Source of the DNA: Flavobacterium sp. Root901
GTDB taxonomy: Bacteria; Bacteroidota; Bacteroidia; Flavobacteriales; Flavobacteriaceae
Length of the DNA stretch: 64,000 nt
Assembly: GCF_001429765.1 (NCBI RefSeq)
Contig: NZ_LMJB01000008.1
Span: 250,835-314,834, forward strand
Direction of reading: 5' to 3'
Shown: positions 52,436-61,989 of the stretch, piece by piece
How positions within the stretch are numbered: position 1 is the first letter of the stretch
Layout: each line of letters starts with the position of its first letter
Translations under genes and position numbers: made by a program
Notes under the pieces: model-generated
Database searches by the model: none
What the model was told of the DNA's origin: nothing
Seen by the model: only the letters and a program-made list of their open reading frames with translations

Positions 52436-53374
52436 ATGCAATTCAGAACCCAGATTCCAATTTCAAAAAGCAACAATCCAATCGATTATAATTCGAAGAT
52501 ACTTTCTGTGGGTTCTTGTTTTGCAGAAAATATGGCGGAGAAATTTGATTATTTCAAGTTTCAAAATGAAACAAATCCGTTTGGAATTATCTTCAATCCC
52601 GTTTCAATTGAGAAATTGTTCAGCAGAATCTGCAAGAAAGAATTGTTTATGGAAAAAGACGTTTTTTTTCACAACGAACGCTGGCATAGTTTTGAAGTAC
52701 ATTCAGACTTAAGTAATGCCGATAGACAGGAATTATTAGAATCGCTCAATAAAGCCGTTACAGAAACAAACAAAAAAATAAAAGAAGCTACACACATCAT
52801 TATTACATTTGGAACTTCATGGATTTACAGAAATCTTGAAAGCCGCGAAATCGCAGCAAATTGCCATAAAGTTCCTCAAAAACAGTTTTCCAAAGAATTA
52901 TTATCTGTTGAGGTAATTCAAAAAAGTATTCAAAATACAATTGATTTGATTCAGACTTTAAATCCTGATATCAACTTCATTTTTACCATTTCGCCTGTAC
53001 GCCACATCAAAGATGGATTTACAGAAAATCAAGTAAGCAAATCGCATTTATTTACAGCACTTCACCAGGTTTTAAAAACTCATAACTACTTTCCGTCTTA
53101 CGAAATCATGATGGACGAACTTCGCGATTATCGTTTTTATAACGAAGATATGCTCCATCCAAACCAAATTGCGATCGATTATATCTGGAAACTTTTCAGC
53201 GAAAATTATATCTCGCAAGAAAGTATTTCTACAATGCATGAAGTAGATGAAATTCAAAAAAGCCTGCGTCATCGCAGCTTCAATCCGGAATCTGAACAGC
53301 ATCAAAAATTCCTTGCTAAACTTCAGCAGAAAATAACTGTTTTAGGAGAAAATTTGCCACATATTAAATTTTAG
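52436..53374 (+). CDS. GSCFA-domain protein
   Basis: 312 aa. The name-giving motif is GSCFAENMAEKF near residue 25, followed by NPFGIIFNPVSIEKL, IIITFGTSWIYRN (about 120-132), FIFTISPVRHIKDGF (about 180-194) and MLHPNQIAIDYIW. The Ser in GSCFA and the DxxHPN-like motif fit an SGNH-hydrolase fold, as proposed for GSCFA. Found in most Bacteroidota; substrate unknown. No signal peptide. Confidence 0.9.
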   Translation: MQFRTQIPISKSNNPIDYNSKILSVGSCFAENMAEKFDYFKFQNETNPFGIIFNPVSIEKLFSRICKKELFMEKDVFFHNERWHSFEVHSDLSNADRQELLESLNKAVTETNKKIKEATHIIITFGTSWIYRNLESREIAANCHKVPQKQFSKELLSVEVIQKSIQNTIDLIQTLNPDINFIFTISPVRHIKDGFTENQVSKSHLFTALHQVLKTHNYFPSYEIMMDELRDYRFYNEDMLHPNQIAIDYIWKLFSENYISQESISTMHEVDEIQKSLRHRSFNPESEQHQKFLAKLQQKITVLGENLPHIKF

Positions 53375-53516
53375 TGAATAATCTTTTTTTTGCAATTAAA
53401 CATTAGAATAAAATCACAAAAAACTTTGTGCTTTACGTTTTTGCGGTCAATCTCAAAAGTAAGAAATTAACTATTTAACAGTAAAATTTTAGAATAATTA
53501 GTAATAATTATGTAAA

Positions 53517-53545
53517 TTGTTAAAGGCTTAAATTTTACATTTTTG
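53517..53545 (+). promoter_or_regulatory. Candidate promoter of tamB
   Basis: TTG (53517-53519), a 16-base spacer and TACATTTTTG (53536-53545). The spacer is a little short and the -7 box imperfect. The ATG is 58 bases downstream. Confidence 0.35.
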
Positions 53546-53602
53546 TAAGATGTGTAACCATGCTTTTTTCAGAAGCAATTAAATCCTGTATTTTATTGAC
53601 CT

Positions 53603-56600
53603 ATGAATAAAAAATCCATTCATTACGTAAAAAAAACACTTCGTGTACTATTATGGTGCGTGGGTTCTATAGTTGCACTTTTACTACTTCTTATTATTTT
53701 AATTCAGGTTCCGTCAGTCCAGAATTTCGCCAAAGACAAAGCGATTTCTTATCTCCATAAGAAAATTAAAACCAAGGTTTCTTTAGACAGAATTGCTATT
53801 AAATTTCCTAAAGATGTAGTTCTGGAAGGTTTTTATTTTGAAGATCAAAAGAAAGATACCCTTTTGGCAGGTAAACGTTTAGAAGTTGATGTTGATCTTT
53901 TTAAACTCGTAAGGAGTGAACTTGAAATTAATTCTGTTTCGCTTGAAAACGTAAAAGCGAATATTTCCAGAAATAAAGATGGCGTTTTTAATTTTGATTA
54001 TATTATAAAAGCATTTGAATCTAAAGAACCAAAGGTTAAAGATCCAGATGCAAAACCATTCAAAATATCAGTTGTAAAAGTCAATCTCGATAAAGTTAAA
54101 TTTAATTTTAAAGATGATTATTCAAAAAATGATATTGCGGTAAAACTAAATCATTTCGATACAAAATTCAATAAATTCGATTTGGACAAAATGAATTTTG
54201 ACATTCCAAATATCGATCTTGATGGCTTAAAATTAGTTTTGAATCAGGATGTTGTCGAAAAAATTGCCGTTGTTTCAGTGCAGACTGTCGATACCATTTC
54301 AAAACGAAAAGACTTCAAATTAAAACTGGGAAAAATCAGTTTGTCAAAAATTGATGTTGCATATGATAACAAAGATTCAAAATTAGATTCGGGAATAAAA
54401 TTAGGAAACTTAAATTTAGCAGTAAATGAAATCGATCTTACAAAACAGCTTTTGGATTTTGATACTTTTGAAGTTAAAAATCTTAAAGGAAATTTACGTC
54501 TGGGTGCAAAAGATAAACAAATAAACGCACCAAATTTAGACACAACAGCCATAAAACAAGCAGGCTGGAAAGTCAGGTTAAACACAGTCAATATCCAAAA
54601 TATTGCTTTTAAATTTGATGACATGCAATCGAAACCAACCTCGAAAGGGATAGATTACAGCCATTTAGATTTGAGCAAATTTAATCTTGAAGCCGGGAAA
54701 TTGTATTATGGCAATGATACTATTTCTGGAAATGTAAAAGCACTTGCCGCAGTAGAAAAAAGAGGTTTAAACATTCAGTCTTTAAAAACAAATTTTTTCT
54801 ACGGGCCTAAAAATGCATCTTTAAACGATTTGTATTTAAAGACACCACAAACACTTGTAAAAGACAAAATAAAAATTGAATACAAATCACTCGCAGCCCT
54901 TAAAAAAGATATTGCAAATCTTGCTGTCGATGCCAATTTAAAAGATTCGAAAATTGGATTTAAAGACATTTTGTTATTTGCTCCGGATTTACAGAAAACA
55001 AATCCTTTTAAAAGCAATCCAAACGCCATTGTTTACATAAACGGCCGTGTGAGCGGAAAAGTAAAAGATTTGAATATTCCGAAATTTGAGATGAGCGGCA
55101 TTGGAACCACAAAAGTTTCCCTTTCGGGAAAAATAATTGGATTACCGGATGCACAAAAAGCGTATTATGATCTGGATATTAAAAAGATAGCAAGTACGTC
55201 AAAAGACATAAATATGTTTGTGCCGGCCGGAACTATTCCGAAAAATATTCAGCTTCCGTCACAAATAAACCTGCAGGGAAAATTTAAAGGTTCTGTTCAG
55301 AATTTCAAAACCAATCTCGCTTTAAACAGCAGTTTTGGAAATGCAAAAGTGAATGCTTTATTTGACCAGCGTGTTAAGAAAAAAGAGAAATACGACGCGA
55401 CGGTATACTTACTCGATTTTGATTTAGGAAAATTAATCAAAAACGATTCGATTGGAAAAATTACGCTCAAAGCGAAAGTAAAAGGAAAAGGCCTTGATCC
55501 AAAAACGGCGCAGGCAGAATTAGACGGAATCGTGCAGAAAGCTGTTTTTAATCGATATACTTACAGGGATTTAGCTTTAAAAGGAAATATCGAAAACGGA
55601 TCATTTGCAGTAAAATCAGGAATGAAAGATCCTAATTTGAATTTTAATTTAACAGCAAGCGGAAATACGCAGGAAAAATATCCGGCGGTAAAATTAAAAC
55701 TGAATCTTGATATTGCAGACCTGGAGAAACTGAATCTTCATGCAGGACCTATGAAACTTCGAGGTAACGTTGATGCAGATATTGCCAATAGTAATCCTGA
55801 TTTTCTTAACGGGAAAGTATTTCTTTCAAACATTCAAATTCTGCAGGATAAGGAACCAATTGTTTTAGATTCTGTCCGTGTCATTGCTTTTTCAGACAAT
55901 ACACGAAATAATATTAAAATCTCTTCTCAGTTTTTAAAAGCCGAAGTAGACGGAAAATACAAATTGACGACATTGACAGCGGCGATCAAAAAATCATTGT
56001 CAAAATACATCGATTTGAAGAATCCAAAAGCAAACGGAGAATCTGATGAGCAAAGATTAGCTTTTACATTAACGGTTGATAATGATCCGATTCTTTTTAA
56101 ACTAATTCCGAAATTAACGGGTCTGGAACCAATTAAAATTACCGGAAAATATAATAACGTTACCGATTCTTTAGAAGTCAGAGGAACAATTCCGAGGATT
56201 GTTTACGCAGAAAATACAATTGCCGATGGAAAAATTAATATTGAAGCAAAAGAAAGTGCTTTAGAATATTCTATTTCTGTCGCTACAATCGAAAGCGGTT
56301 CATTAAAAGTTCCGTTTACCAGTTTATCCGGAAAAGTAGAAAATAATGTTTTGGATTATGCACTTGAAGTTCAGGATGCAAAAGACAAACAACAATACTT
56401 TATTGCAGGAGAATTTAAAGCGGAAGATTCTAAAAACATCTTTAAAATAGATGCCGAAAACTTCATTTTAAATTATGATAAATGGAATATTGATCCTGAA
56501 AATGCAGTTGAATTTGGAGACAAACGATTGTATGTCAATAAATTTTTCCTGAACAATAACGGAAATGAATTGAAAGTGCAGTCGCAGGGAACAGAGAATA

Positions 56601-58720
56601 ACGCACCGCTGCAAGTCGATTTTGTCAATTTCAAAATCGAGACCATTATGAATATGGTTAAAAAAGATAAATTATTGATGCAGGGTTTAATTAACGGAAA
56701 TGCCGTTGTTGAAAACGTTATGACAAGCCCAACTTTTACTTCTGATTTAAAAATTGACGATTTTGCTTTTAGAGGAGAAGCGGTTGGCGATGTTGAAATA
56801 AAAGTAGACAATAAAACCAATAATTTATTAAATGCCAATGTAGCCTTAACCGGCGAAGGAAATGAAGTGAATTTGACCGGAAATTATAGATTAAACGACG
56901 GAAATATTGATTTCAATTTAGATTTGAATAAATTGTACATCAAGAGTATTCAGGGTTTTACGATGGGCAATGTCACAGATGGAACAGGATATTTATCAGG
57001 GAATTTTAAAATTGCCGGGAATGCATCTGGTCCAAAAGTTTCGGGAGAATTAAATTTTAATGATACAGGTTTTAGAATCACCCAATTGAATTCTTTATTT
57101 AAAACAGATCAGGAAAAAGTCACTTTTAATAATGATATAATCACTTTTGATAAGTTTACGCTCAATGACGAAAATGGAAATGAATTATCTGTAGACGGAA
57201 CGATTCAGTCGCCTGATTTTAAGAGTTATAATTTTGATTTAGTTGTTGCGGCAGACGATTTTAGAGCTATACATTCTAAAGAAGCCGATAACGATTTGTT
57301 TTATGGCGACATGTTTTTAGATACAAAATTGAATGTTAAAGGAAATCTTGACAGCCCTGTAGTCGACGGAACAATCAAAATTAATAAAGAAACAAAGTTT
57401 ACAGTTGTGCTGCCTCAGTCAGATCCATCGATTGCAGACCGTGAAGGGATTGTAGAATTTATCGATGAAGATAATATGTATTTGAGGCAAACTATTGATA
57501 TGCAGAATCAGTTAAATCAGTCTGACGTAAAAGGAATGGATCTAAACGTGGCCATTTCGATTGATAAAGAAGCTGAATTGACTTTGCTTATTGATAAAGG
57601 AAATGGTGATTATTTAAAATTAAAAGGTGAAGCAGAATTAGTTGGCGGTATCGATAAATCAGGAAAAACTACTTTGACCGGAAAATATGAGTTTACAGAT
57701 GGAGCTTATGAAATGAATTTTAACGGAATTCGCAGAAAATTTGATATTCAAAAAGGAAGTTACATAACCTGGAACGGCGAGCCTACAATGGCAAATTTAA
57801 ATATTACCGCAATTTATAAAATAAATGCTGCGCCAATTGATTTGCTCGGAAATCAGCTTGGAAACGACGATGCGGCCATAAGAAACAGATACAAACAAAA
57901 ACTTCCGTTTCAGACTTTATTGAAAATGAACGGAGAATTACTAAAACCGGAAATCTCTTTTGGAATTGTGCTCCCTGAAGGAAATTACGATGTTTCTTCT
58001 GATGTAGTCGAACTTACACAGTCTAAACTGAAACAATTAGAACAAGATCCGGCAGAATTAAATAAACAGGTTTTTGCACTTTTATTATTAGGCCGATTTG
58101 TTGGAGAAAATCCGTTTGCGAGTGAAAGCGGCGGTACAAATGCAGAATCTTTGGCAAGACAGAGTGTTAGTAAAATCCTTTCACAGCAATTAAACAACCT
58201 CGCAGGAGAATTAATTACGGGATTTGAAGTCAATTTTGATTTGGAATCTACAGAAGATTACACTACAGGAACAATGGAAAACAGAACCGATTTGAATGTT
58301 GCAGTTTCTAAAAAACTGCTCGACGACAGATTGAAAGTAACCGTAGGAAGTAGTTTTGGTGTTGAAGGACAGGAACGAGCGAATGAAGAAAGTACCAATA
58401 TTGCAGGAGATGTAGCACTTGATTATCAGCTTACAAAAGACGGTCGTTACATGGTTCGCGCTTACAGGAAAAATCAATATCAGGTTGCGGTAGAAGGTCA
58501 GGTTGTAGAAACAGGTGTCGCTTTTATCGTCACAATGAGTTATAATAAATTCAGAGAACTTTTTCATCGTTCAGAGCAGGAAAAACAAATGATTAAGGAA
58601 GAAAAACTCCGCAAGGAAAGAATAAAACAAAAAGAGAAAGAAGAAAAAGAAAGAGAAGAAAAAGAGCAGAACCAGAATCAGGAAGAAAACAAAATTGAAG
58701 GCAATGAGCAAAAAACATAA
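53603..58720 (+). CDS. tamB: TamB-like translocation and assembly module protein
   Basis: 1705 aa. One N-terminal membrane helix (about 13-33) anchors it in the inner membrane. Residues about 45-1250 form a long beta-taco/AsmA-like body, with FKISVVKVNLDKVKFNFKDD near 150. The TamB domain is at about 1240-1640 (GKYEFTDGAYEMNFNGIRRK; VFALLLLGRFVGENPFAS; DVALDYQLTKDGRYMVRAYR). A Lys/Glu-rich tail (1660-1705) ends the protein, an unusual charged extension that overlaps the next gene. TamB bridges the periplasm and moves lipids or helps barrel insertion, together with the TamL partner encoded right after it. Confidence 0.9.
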   Translation: MNKKSIHYVKKTLRVLLWCVGSIVALLLLLIILIQVPSVQNFAKDKAISYLHKKIKTKVSLDRIAIKFPKDVVLEGFYFEDQKKDTLLAGKRLEVDVDLFKLVRSELEINSVSLENVKANISRNKDGVFNFDYIIKAFESKEPKVKDPDAKPFKISVVKVNLDKVKFNFKDDYSKNDIAVKLNHFDTKFNKFDLDKMNFDIPNIDLDGLKLVLNQDVVEKIAVVSVQTVDTISKRKDFKLKLGKISLSKIDVAYDNKDSKLDSGIKLGNLNLAVNEIDLTKQLLDFDTFEVKNLKGNLRLGAKDKQINAPNLDTTAIKQAGWKVRLNTVNIQNIAFKFDDMQSKPTSKGIDYSHLDLSKFNLEAGKLYYGNDTISGNVKALAAVEKRGLNIQSLKTNFFYGPKNASLNDLYLKTPQTLVKDKIKIEYKSLAALKKDIANLAVDANLKDSKIGFKDILLFAPDLQKTNPFKSNPNAIVYINGRVSGKVKDLNIPKFEMSGIGTTKVSLSGKIIGLPDAQKAYYDLDIKKIASTSKDINMFVPAGTIPKNIQLPSQINLQGKFKGSVQNFKTNLALNSSFGNAKVNALFDQRVKKKEKYDATVYLLDFDLGKLIKNDSIGKITLKAKVKGKGLDPKTAQAELDGIVQKAVFNRYTYRDLALKGNIENGSFAVKSGMKDPNLNFNLTASGNTQEKYPAVKLKLNLDIADLEKLNLHAGPMKLRGNVDADIANSNPDFLNGKVFLSNIQILQDKEPIVLDSVRVIAFSDNTRNNIKISSQFLKAEVDGKYKLTTLTAAIKKSLSKYIDLKNPKANGESDEQRLAFTLTVDNDPILFKLIPKLTGLEPIKITGKYNNVTDSLEVRGTIPRIVYAENTIADGKINIEAKESALEYSISVATIESGSLKVPFTSLSGKVENNVLDYALEVQDAKDKQQYFIAGEFKAEDSKNIFKIDAENFILNYDKWNIDPENAVEFGDKRLYVNKFFLNNNGNELKVQSQGTENNAPLQVDFVNFKIETIMNMVKKDKLLMQGLINGNAVVENVMTSPTFTSDLKIDDFAFRGEAVGDVEIKVDNKTNNLLNANVALTGEGNEVNLTGNYRLNDGNIDFNLDLNKLYIKSIQGFTMGNVTDGTGYLSGNFKIAGNASGPKVSGELNFNDTGFRITQLNSLFKTDQEKVTFNNDIITFDKFTLNDENGNELSVDGTIQSPDFKSYNFDLVVAADDFRAIHSKEADNDLFYGDMFLDTKLNVKGNLDSPVVDGTIKINKETKFTVVLPQSDPSIADREGIVEFIDEDNMYLRQTIDMQNQLNQSDVKGMDLNVAISIDKEAELTLLIDKGNGDYLKLKGEAELVGGIDKSGKTTLTGKYEFTDGAYEMNFNGIRRKFDIQKGSYITWNGEPTMANLNITAIYKINAAPIDLLGNQLGNDDAAIRNRYKQKLPFQTLLKMNGELLKPEISFGIVLPEGNYDVSSDVVELTQSKLKQLEQDPAELNKQVFALLLLGRFVGENPFASESGGTNAESLARQSVSKILSQQLNNLAGELITGFEVNFDLESTEDYTTGTMENRTDLNVAVSKKLLDDRLKVTVGSSFGVEGQERANEESTNIAGDVALDYQLTKDGRYMVRAYRKNQYQVAVEGQVVETGVAFIVTMSYNKFRELFHRSEQEKQMIKEEKLRKERIKQKEKEEKEREEKEQNQNQEENKIEGNEQKT

Positions 58721-61022
58721 TTTTATAAAAACTTACTATGTAACGTATTTTGTACTGTTCTGCCTGTTTTTTGTTATGGGCTGCAGCAATACTAAATACC
58801 TGCCGGAAGGCGATTTGCTTTATACAGGAGCATCTGTGAAGGTAAAAGACTCTTTGATAAAAAGAAAAGAAAGAAAAGCACTCGAAAAAGAATTAGAAGG
58901 GTTACTTCGCCCAAAACCAAACAAACAAATTTTAGGATTACGCCCTAAATTGTGGATATATAATATTGCCGGCGAACCTAAAAAGCAAAAAGGAACGAGA
59001 TACTGGCTTCGAAATAAAGTAGGGGAGGCGCCGGTACTTTTTAGTAAAGTCGATTTAGATTATAATGCTTCTGTTTTAAGAAATTTTACAGAAAACAGAG
59101 GTTATTTTAAAACCCGCGTTAGTGCCGATTCTACAGTTAGAAACAAAAGAGTAACGGCAGAATATACCGTAATTCCTAAAAAACAATATATTATTAAAAG
59201 TGTCACTTTTCCTGATGATTCATTGGCAATGTCAAGAATTATTGGGAGATCAAGCCGAAGAAGTTTATTAAAAGTTGGAAAACCATATGATTTAGATGTC
59301 ATAAAAGCCGAAAGAGAACGAATTGATGCAAGACTTAAAGAAAAAGGTTATTTCTATTTTAATCCGGATTATCTTCTGGCGCAGGTAGACAGCAGTAAAG
59401 GCGATCATGAAGTAAAAGTCAGAATTGTAATAAAACCGGATACGCCGCCAAAAGCACTGACAGCTTACAAAATCAATAATATTTTTGTTTACCCAAATTA
59501 TTCTCTTTCAAACGACAGCGCAGTTTATAGAAAAAGGGATATTACAAAATATAAAGATTTTACAATTATTGATACAACCGAAACCTTTAAACCAAGAGTT
59601 TACGACCGAACAATATATTTTAAGAAAGGCGATTTATACAATAGAAAAGATCACAATCTTACCTTAAATCGTTTTGTGAATCTTGGTACTTTTAGTTTTG
59701 TTAAAAATGAATTTAAACCTTCTGACAGTATAAAAAACACATTAGATTCATATTATTATTTAACGTTACTTCCGAAAAAGTTTATTAGAGTTGAGGTTTT
59801 AGGGAAAACAAATTCAGCCAGTTATACGGGAACGGAAGTAAACCTAAACTGGAATAACCGAAACTTTTTTAAAGGTGCTGAACTCTTTACGGTATCCGTT
59901 TTCGGCGGTGCCGATTTCCAGCTTGGAGGAGTAAACAAAGGAAAAAATATTTATAAACTGGGTGCAGAAACAAGTTTAACCTGGCCAAGGTTTATAACAC
60001 CATTTCATATTCAGGGTAACAGCGAATTTGTACCAAGAACTAAAGCAACACTTCGATATGAATACCAAAAAAGAACACAGTTGTATGCGCTTAATTCCTT
60101 TAATGCATCTTTTGGATATTTATGGAAAGAAAATATCCGCAAAGAACATCAGTTAAATGTTTTAGATGTGACTTATGTAAGTCCAAATCATGTCACTGAT
60201 GAATATTTAGAGGATATCCAGCAGGATCCTGCATTAGGGAAAGTTATCGAAAAGCAGTTAATTTTTGGACCGACTTATAATTACACTTATACAAATACAA
60301 TGCAGAAGCGCCGCAAAAACACGATCTACTTTAATGGAGAATTAGATTTAGCCGGAAATATTACAGGGTTAGTTACAGGTGCTAATTATAAAAAAGATAA
60401 TGTAAAAACGATATTTGATGTTCCGTTTAGCCAATATGTAAAAATCAAATCAGATTTCAGGCATTATTTAAAACTAAGTAAAGAAAGTGAGTTAGCGAGC
60501 CGGTTAATCGTAGGTGCAGGGTTTGCTTATGGAAACTCAAATACGCTGCCAACATCAAAGCAGTTTGTAGTAGGAGGAACCAATAGTATTCGTGCTTTTA
60601 GAGCGAGGACTTTAGGACCGGGAAGTTATGTTATTCCGCCCACGACCAATAATAATTATACACCAGATCAATCTGCTGATTTAAAACTGGAGTTCAATAC
60701 AGAATATCGTGCAAAATTATTTAGTGTTGTAAGAGGTGCTTTATTTATTGATGCAGGAAATATTTGGCTTTTAAATGCAGACCCAAACAAACCCGGAGCC
60801 GAAATTTCAAAAGATTTTATGAAAGAGCTTGCCATTGGCGCAGGTGCAGGTTTACGTTTTGATTTATCGTTTCTGGTTTTAAGAACAGATTTAGCTTTTC
60901 CTCTTAGAAATCCTGCATTGCCTGACGGGCAGCGATGGGTTATTGATGACATTAATTTTGGAAGCGGGCCCTGGCGAAAAGACAACCTGATTTTGAATAT
61001 CGCGATTGGATATCCTTTTTAG
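58695..61022 (+). CDS. tamL: TamL-like BamA-family outer-membrane lipoprotein
   Basis: 775 aa. Lipoprotein signal with lipobox VMGC near residue 30 (58695 start; ATG 58704 is an alternative). POTRA-type repeats follow (KQYIIKSVTFPDDSLAMSRI; RIDARLKEKGYFYFNPDYLL), then the BamA-superfamily barrel with FVVGGTNSIRAFRARTLGPG (about 625-644) and C-terminal strand DNLILNIAIGYPF. In Bacteroidota the TamA role is played by a lipidated protein, TamL, which fits. It overlaps the end of tamB by 26 bases, so the two are translationally linked. Confidence 0.88.
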   Translation: MKAMSKKHNFIKTYYVTYFVLFCLFFVMGCSNTKYLPEGDLLYTGASVKVKDSLIKRKERKALEKELEGLLRPKPNKQILGLRPKLWIYNIAGEPKKQKGTRYWLRNKVGEAPVLFSKVDLDYNASVLRNFTENRGYFKTRVSADSTVRNKRVTAEYTVIPKKQYIIKSVTFPDDSLAMSRIIGRSSRRSLLKVGKPYDLDVIKAERERIDARLKEKGYFYFNPDYLLAQVDSSKGDHEVKVRIVIKPDTPPKALTAYKINNIFVYPNYSLSNDSAVYRKRDITKYKDFTIIDTTETFKPRVYDRTIYFKKGDLYNRKDHNLTLNRFVNLGTFSFVKNEFKPSDSIKNTLDSYYYLTLLPKKFIRVEVLGKTNSASYTGTEVNLNWNNRNFFKGAELFTVSVFGGADFQLGGVNKGKNIYKLGAETSLTWPRFITPFHIQGNSEFVPRTKATLRYEYQKRTQLYALNSFNASFGYLWKENIRKEHQLNVLDVTYVSPNHVTDEYLEDIQQDPALGKVIEKQLIFGPTYNYTYTNTMQKRRKNTIYFNGELDLAGNITGLVTGANYKKDNVKTIFDVPFSQYVKIKSDFRHYLKLSKESELASRLIVGAGFAYGNSNTLPTSKQFVVGGTNSIRAFRARTLGPGSYVIPPTTNNNYTPDQSADLKLEFNTEYRAKLFSVVRGALFIDAGNIWLLNADPNKPGAEISKDFMKELAIGAGAGLRFDLSFLVLRTDLAFPLRNPALPDGQRWVIDDINFGSGPWRKDNLILNIAIGYPF

Positions 61023-61031
61023 AAAAAGTTT

Positions 61032-61125
61032 GCCACGAATTTCACCAATTTTTTTGAGATATTAATTTATGAATTGACCCATAAATACAACACATAGAGT
61101 TAGTGAAATTATTGAAATTCGTGGC
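61032..61125. repeat. Inverted repeat GCCACGAATTTCA
   Basis: GCCACGAATTTCA at 61032-61044 and its exact inverse at 61113-61125, 68 bases apart, between tamL and the DUF4230 gene. An AT-rich inner region could fold as well. This resembles a very common flavobacterial intergenic repeat. No promoter for the DUF4230 gene is obvious beyond it. Confidence 0.7.
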
Positions 61126-61181
61126 GAAAAAACTTTAGCAGGCTTCAAAAAAAAGGAGTAAATTCGTTTAAATTTAATCGA

Positions 61182-61811
61182 ATGCAAAACTTAATTAAAA
61201 AAATTATTGGTGTCGGCACTATCGTTTTAGTTATTATTCTGGCTTTTAAATATTGCCAGTTTAAAAAAGACGACGATTCTTCAATCGATTATAACACCAA
61301 TTTAATTCAACAGCAGATTTTAAATGTTGGAAAACTGGTTGTTACCGAAGGTCATTTTTCAGAGGTGATTACGTATAAGAATCAGCAGAAGTATTTGATG
61401 AACATGATTTCATTTGAAAAAAAGGCGCTTATTGTAGTAAATGCCAATGTTACGGTTGCTTACGATTTGCATAAGATGAAATACGATATCGACGAAAAAA
61501 ACAAGACCATTACAATTCTCAGTATTCCAAAAGAAGAAATTAAAATCAATCCTGATATTCAGTTTTATGATGTCGAACAAAGCAAATTAAATCCGTTTAC
61601 GGGAGATGATTACAATAAAATCAATAAATCGGTAAAAGCCAATCTGGCAAAAAAAATCGAAAAATCAACCCTAAAAACAAACGCCCAAAACAGACTTATA
61701 AGCGAATTGTCTAAAATTTTAATAATGACAAATTCAATGGGCTGGAAATTACAATATAATGGCAAAACTATTGAATCTGAAAGTGAATTAAATCAGGATT
61801 TGAAGCTTTAA
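61182..61811 (+). CDS. DUF4230 membrane-anchored protein
   Basis: 209 aa. N-terminal membrane helix (6-24) followed by the DUF4230 domain: LNVGKLVVTEGHFSEVITYK, EKKALIVVNANVTVAYDLHK, ITILSIPKEEIKINPDIQFY and SKLNPFTGDDYNKINKSV, ending in a helical segment. Widespread in Bacteroidota and Firmicutes, function unknown. It follows the tam genes but is separated by the GCCACGAATTTCA repeat, so it is probably a separate transcript. Confidence 0.88.
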   Translation: MQNLIKKIIGVGTIVLVIILAFKYCQFKKDDDSSIDYNTNLIQQQILNVGKLVVTEGHFSEVITYKNQQKYLMNMISFEKKALIVVNANVTVAYDLHKMKYDIDEKNKTITILSIPKEEIKINPDIQFYDVEQSKLNPFTGDDYNKINKSVKANLAKKIEKSTLKTNAQNRLISELSKILIMTNSMGWKLQYNGKTIESESELNQDLKL

Positions 61812-61828
61812 TTTGAGGTTCAAAGGTT

Positions 61829-61985
61829 TTTGCCCACGGGTTTAACTGATGGAACGGATTTTCACTGTTATTTTTTAAAACTTAATTAACCACTTGGTAA
61901 AATCCAATACTTTGCGACTCCGCGACTTTGCGAGATTAAAAAAAATCTGCGCCCATCAGTTTAAATCAGTAAAATCTGCGGGCAA
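61829..61985. repeat. Convergent-gene spacer built of flavobacterial repeats
   Basis: TTGCCCACGGGTTTAACTGA at the left and, inverted, TTTGCCCGCAGATTTTACTG-type sequence at the right share the order TTGCCC, ACTGATGG, GATTTT. Between them is a short tandem repeat TTTGCGACTCCGCGACTTTG (61911-61930). This fills the space between the converging DUF4230 and hydroxylase genes; no classical terminator is seen. Confidence 0.55.
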
Positions 61986-61989
61986 TAAT

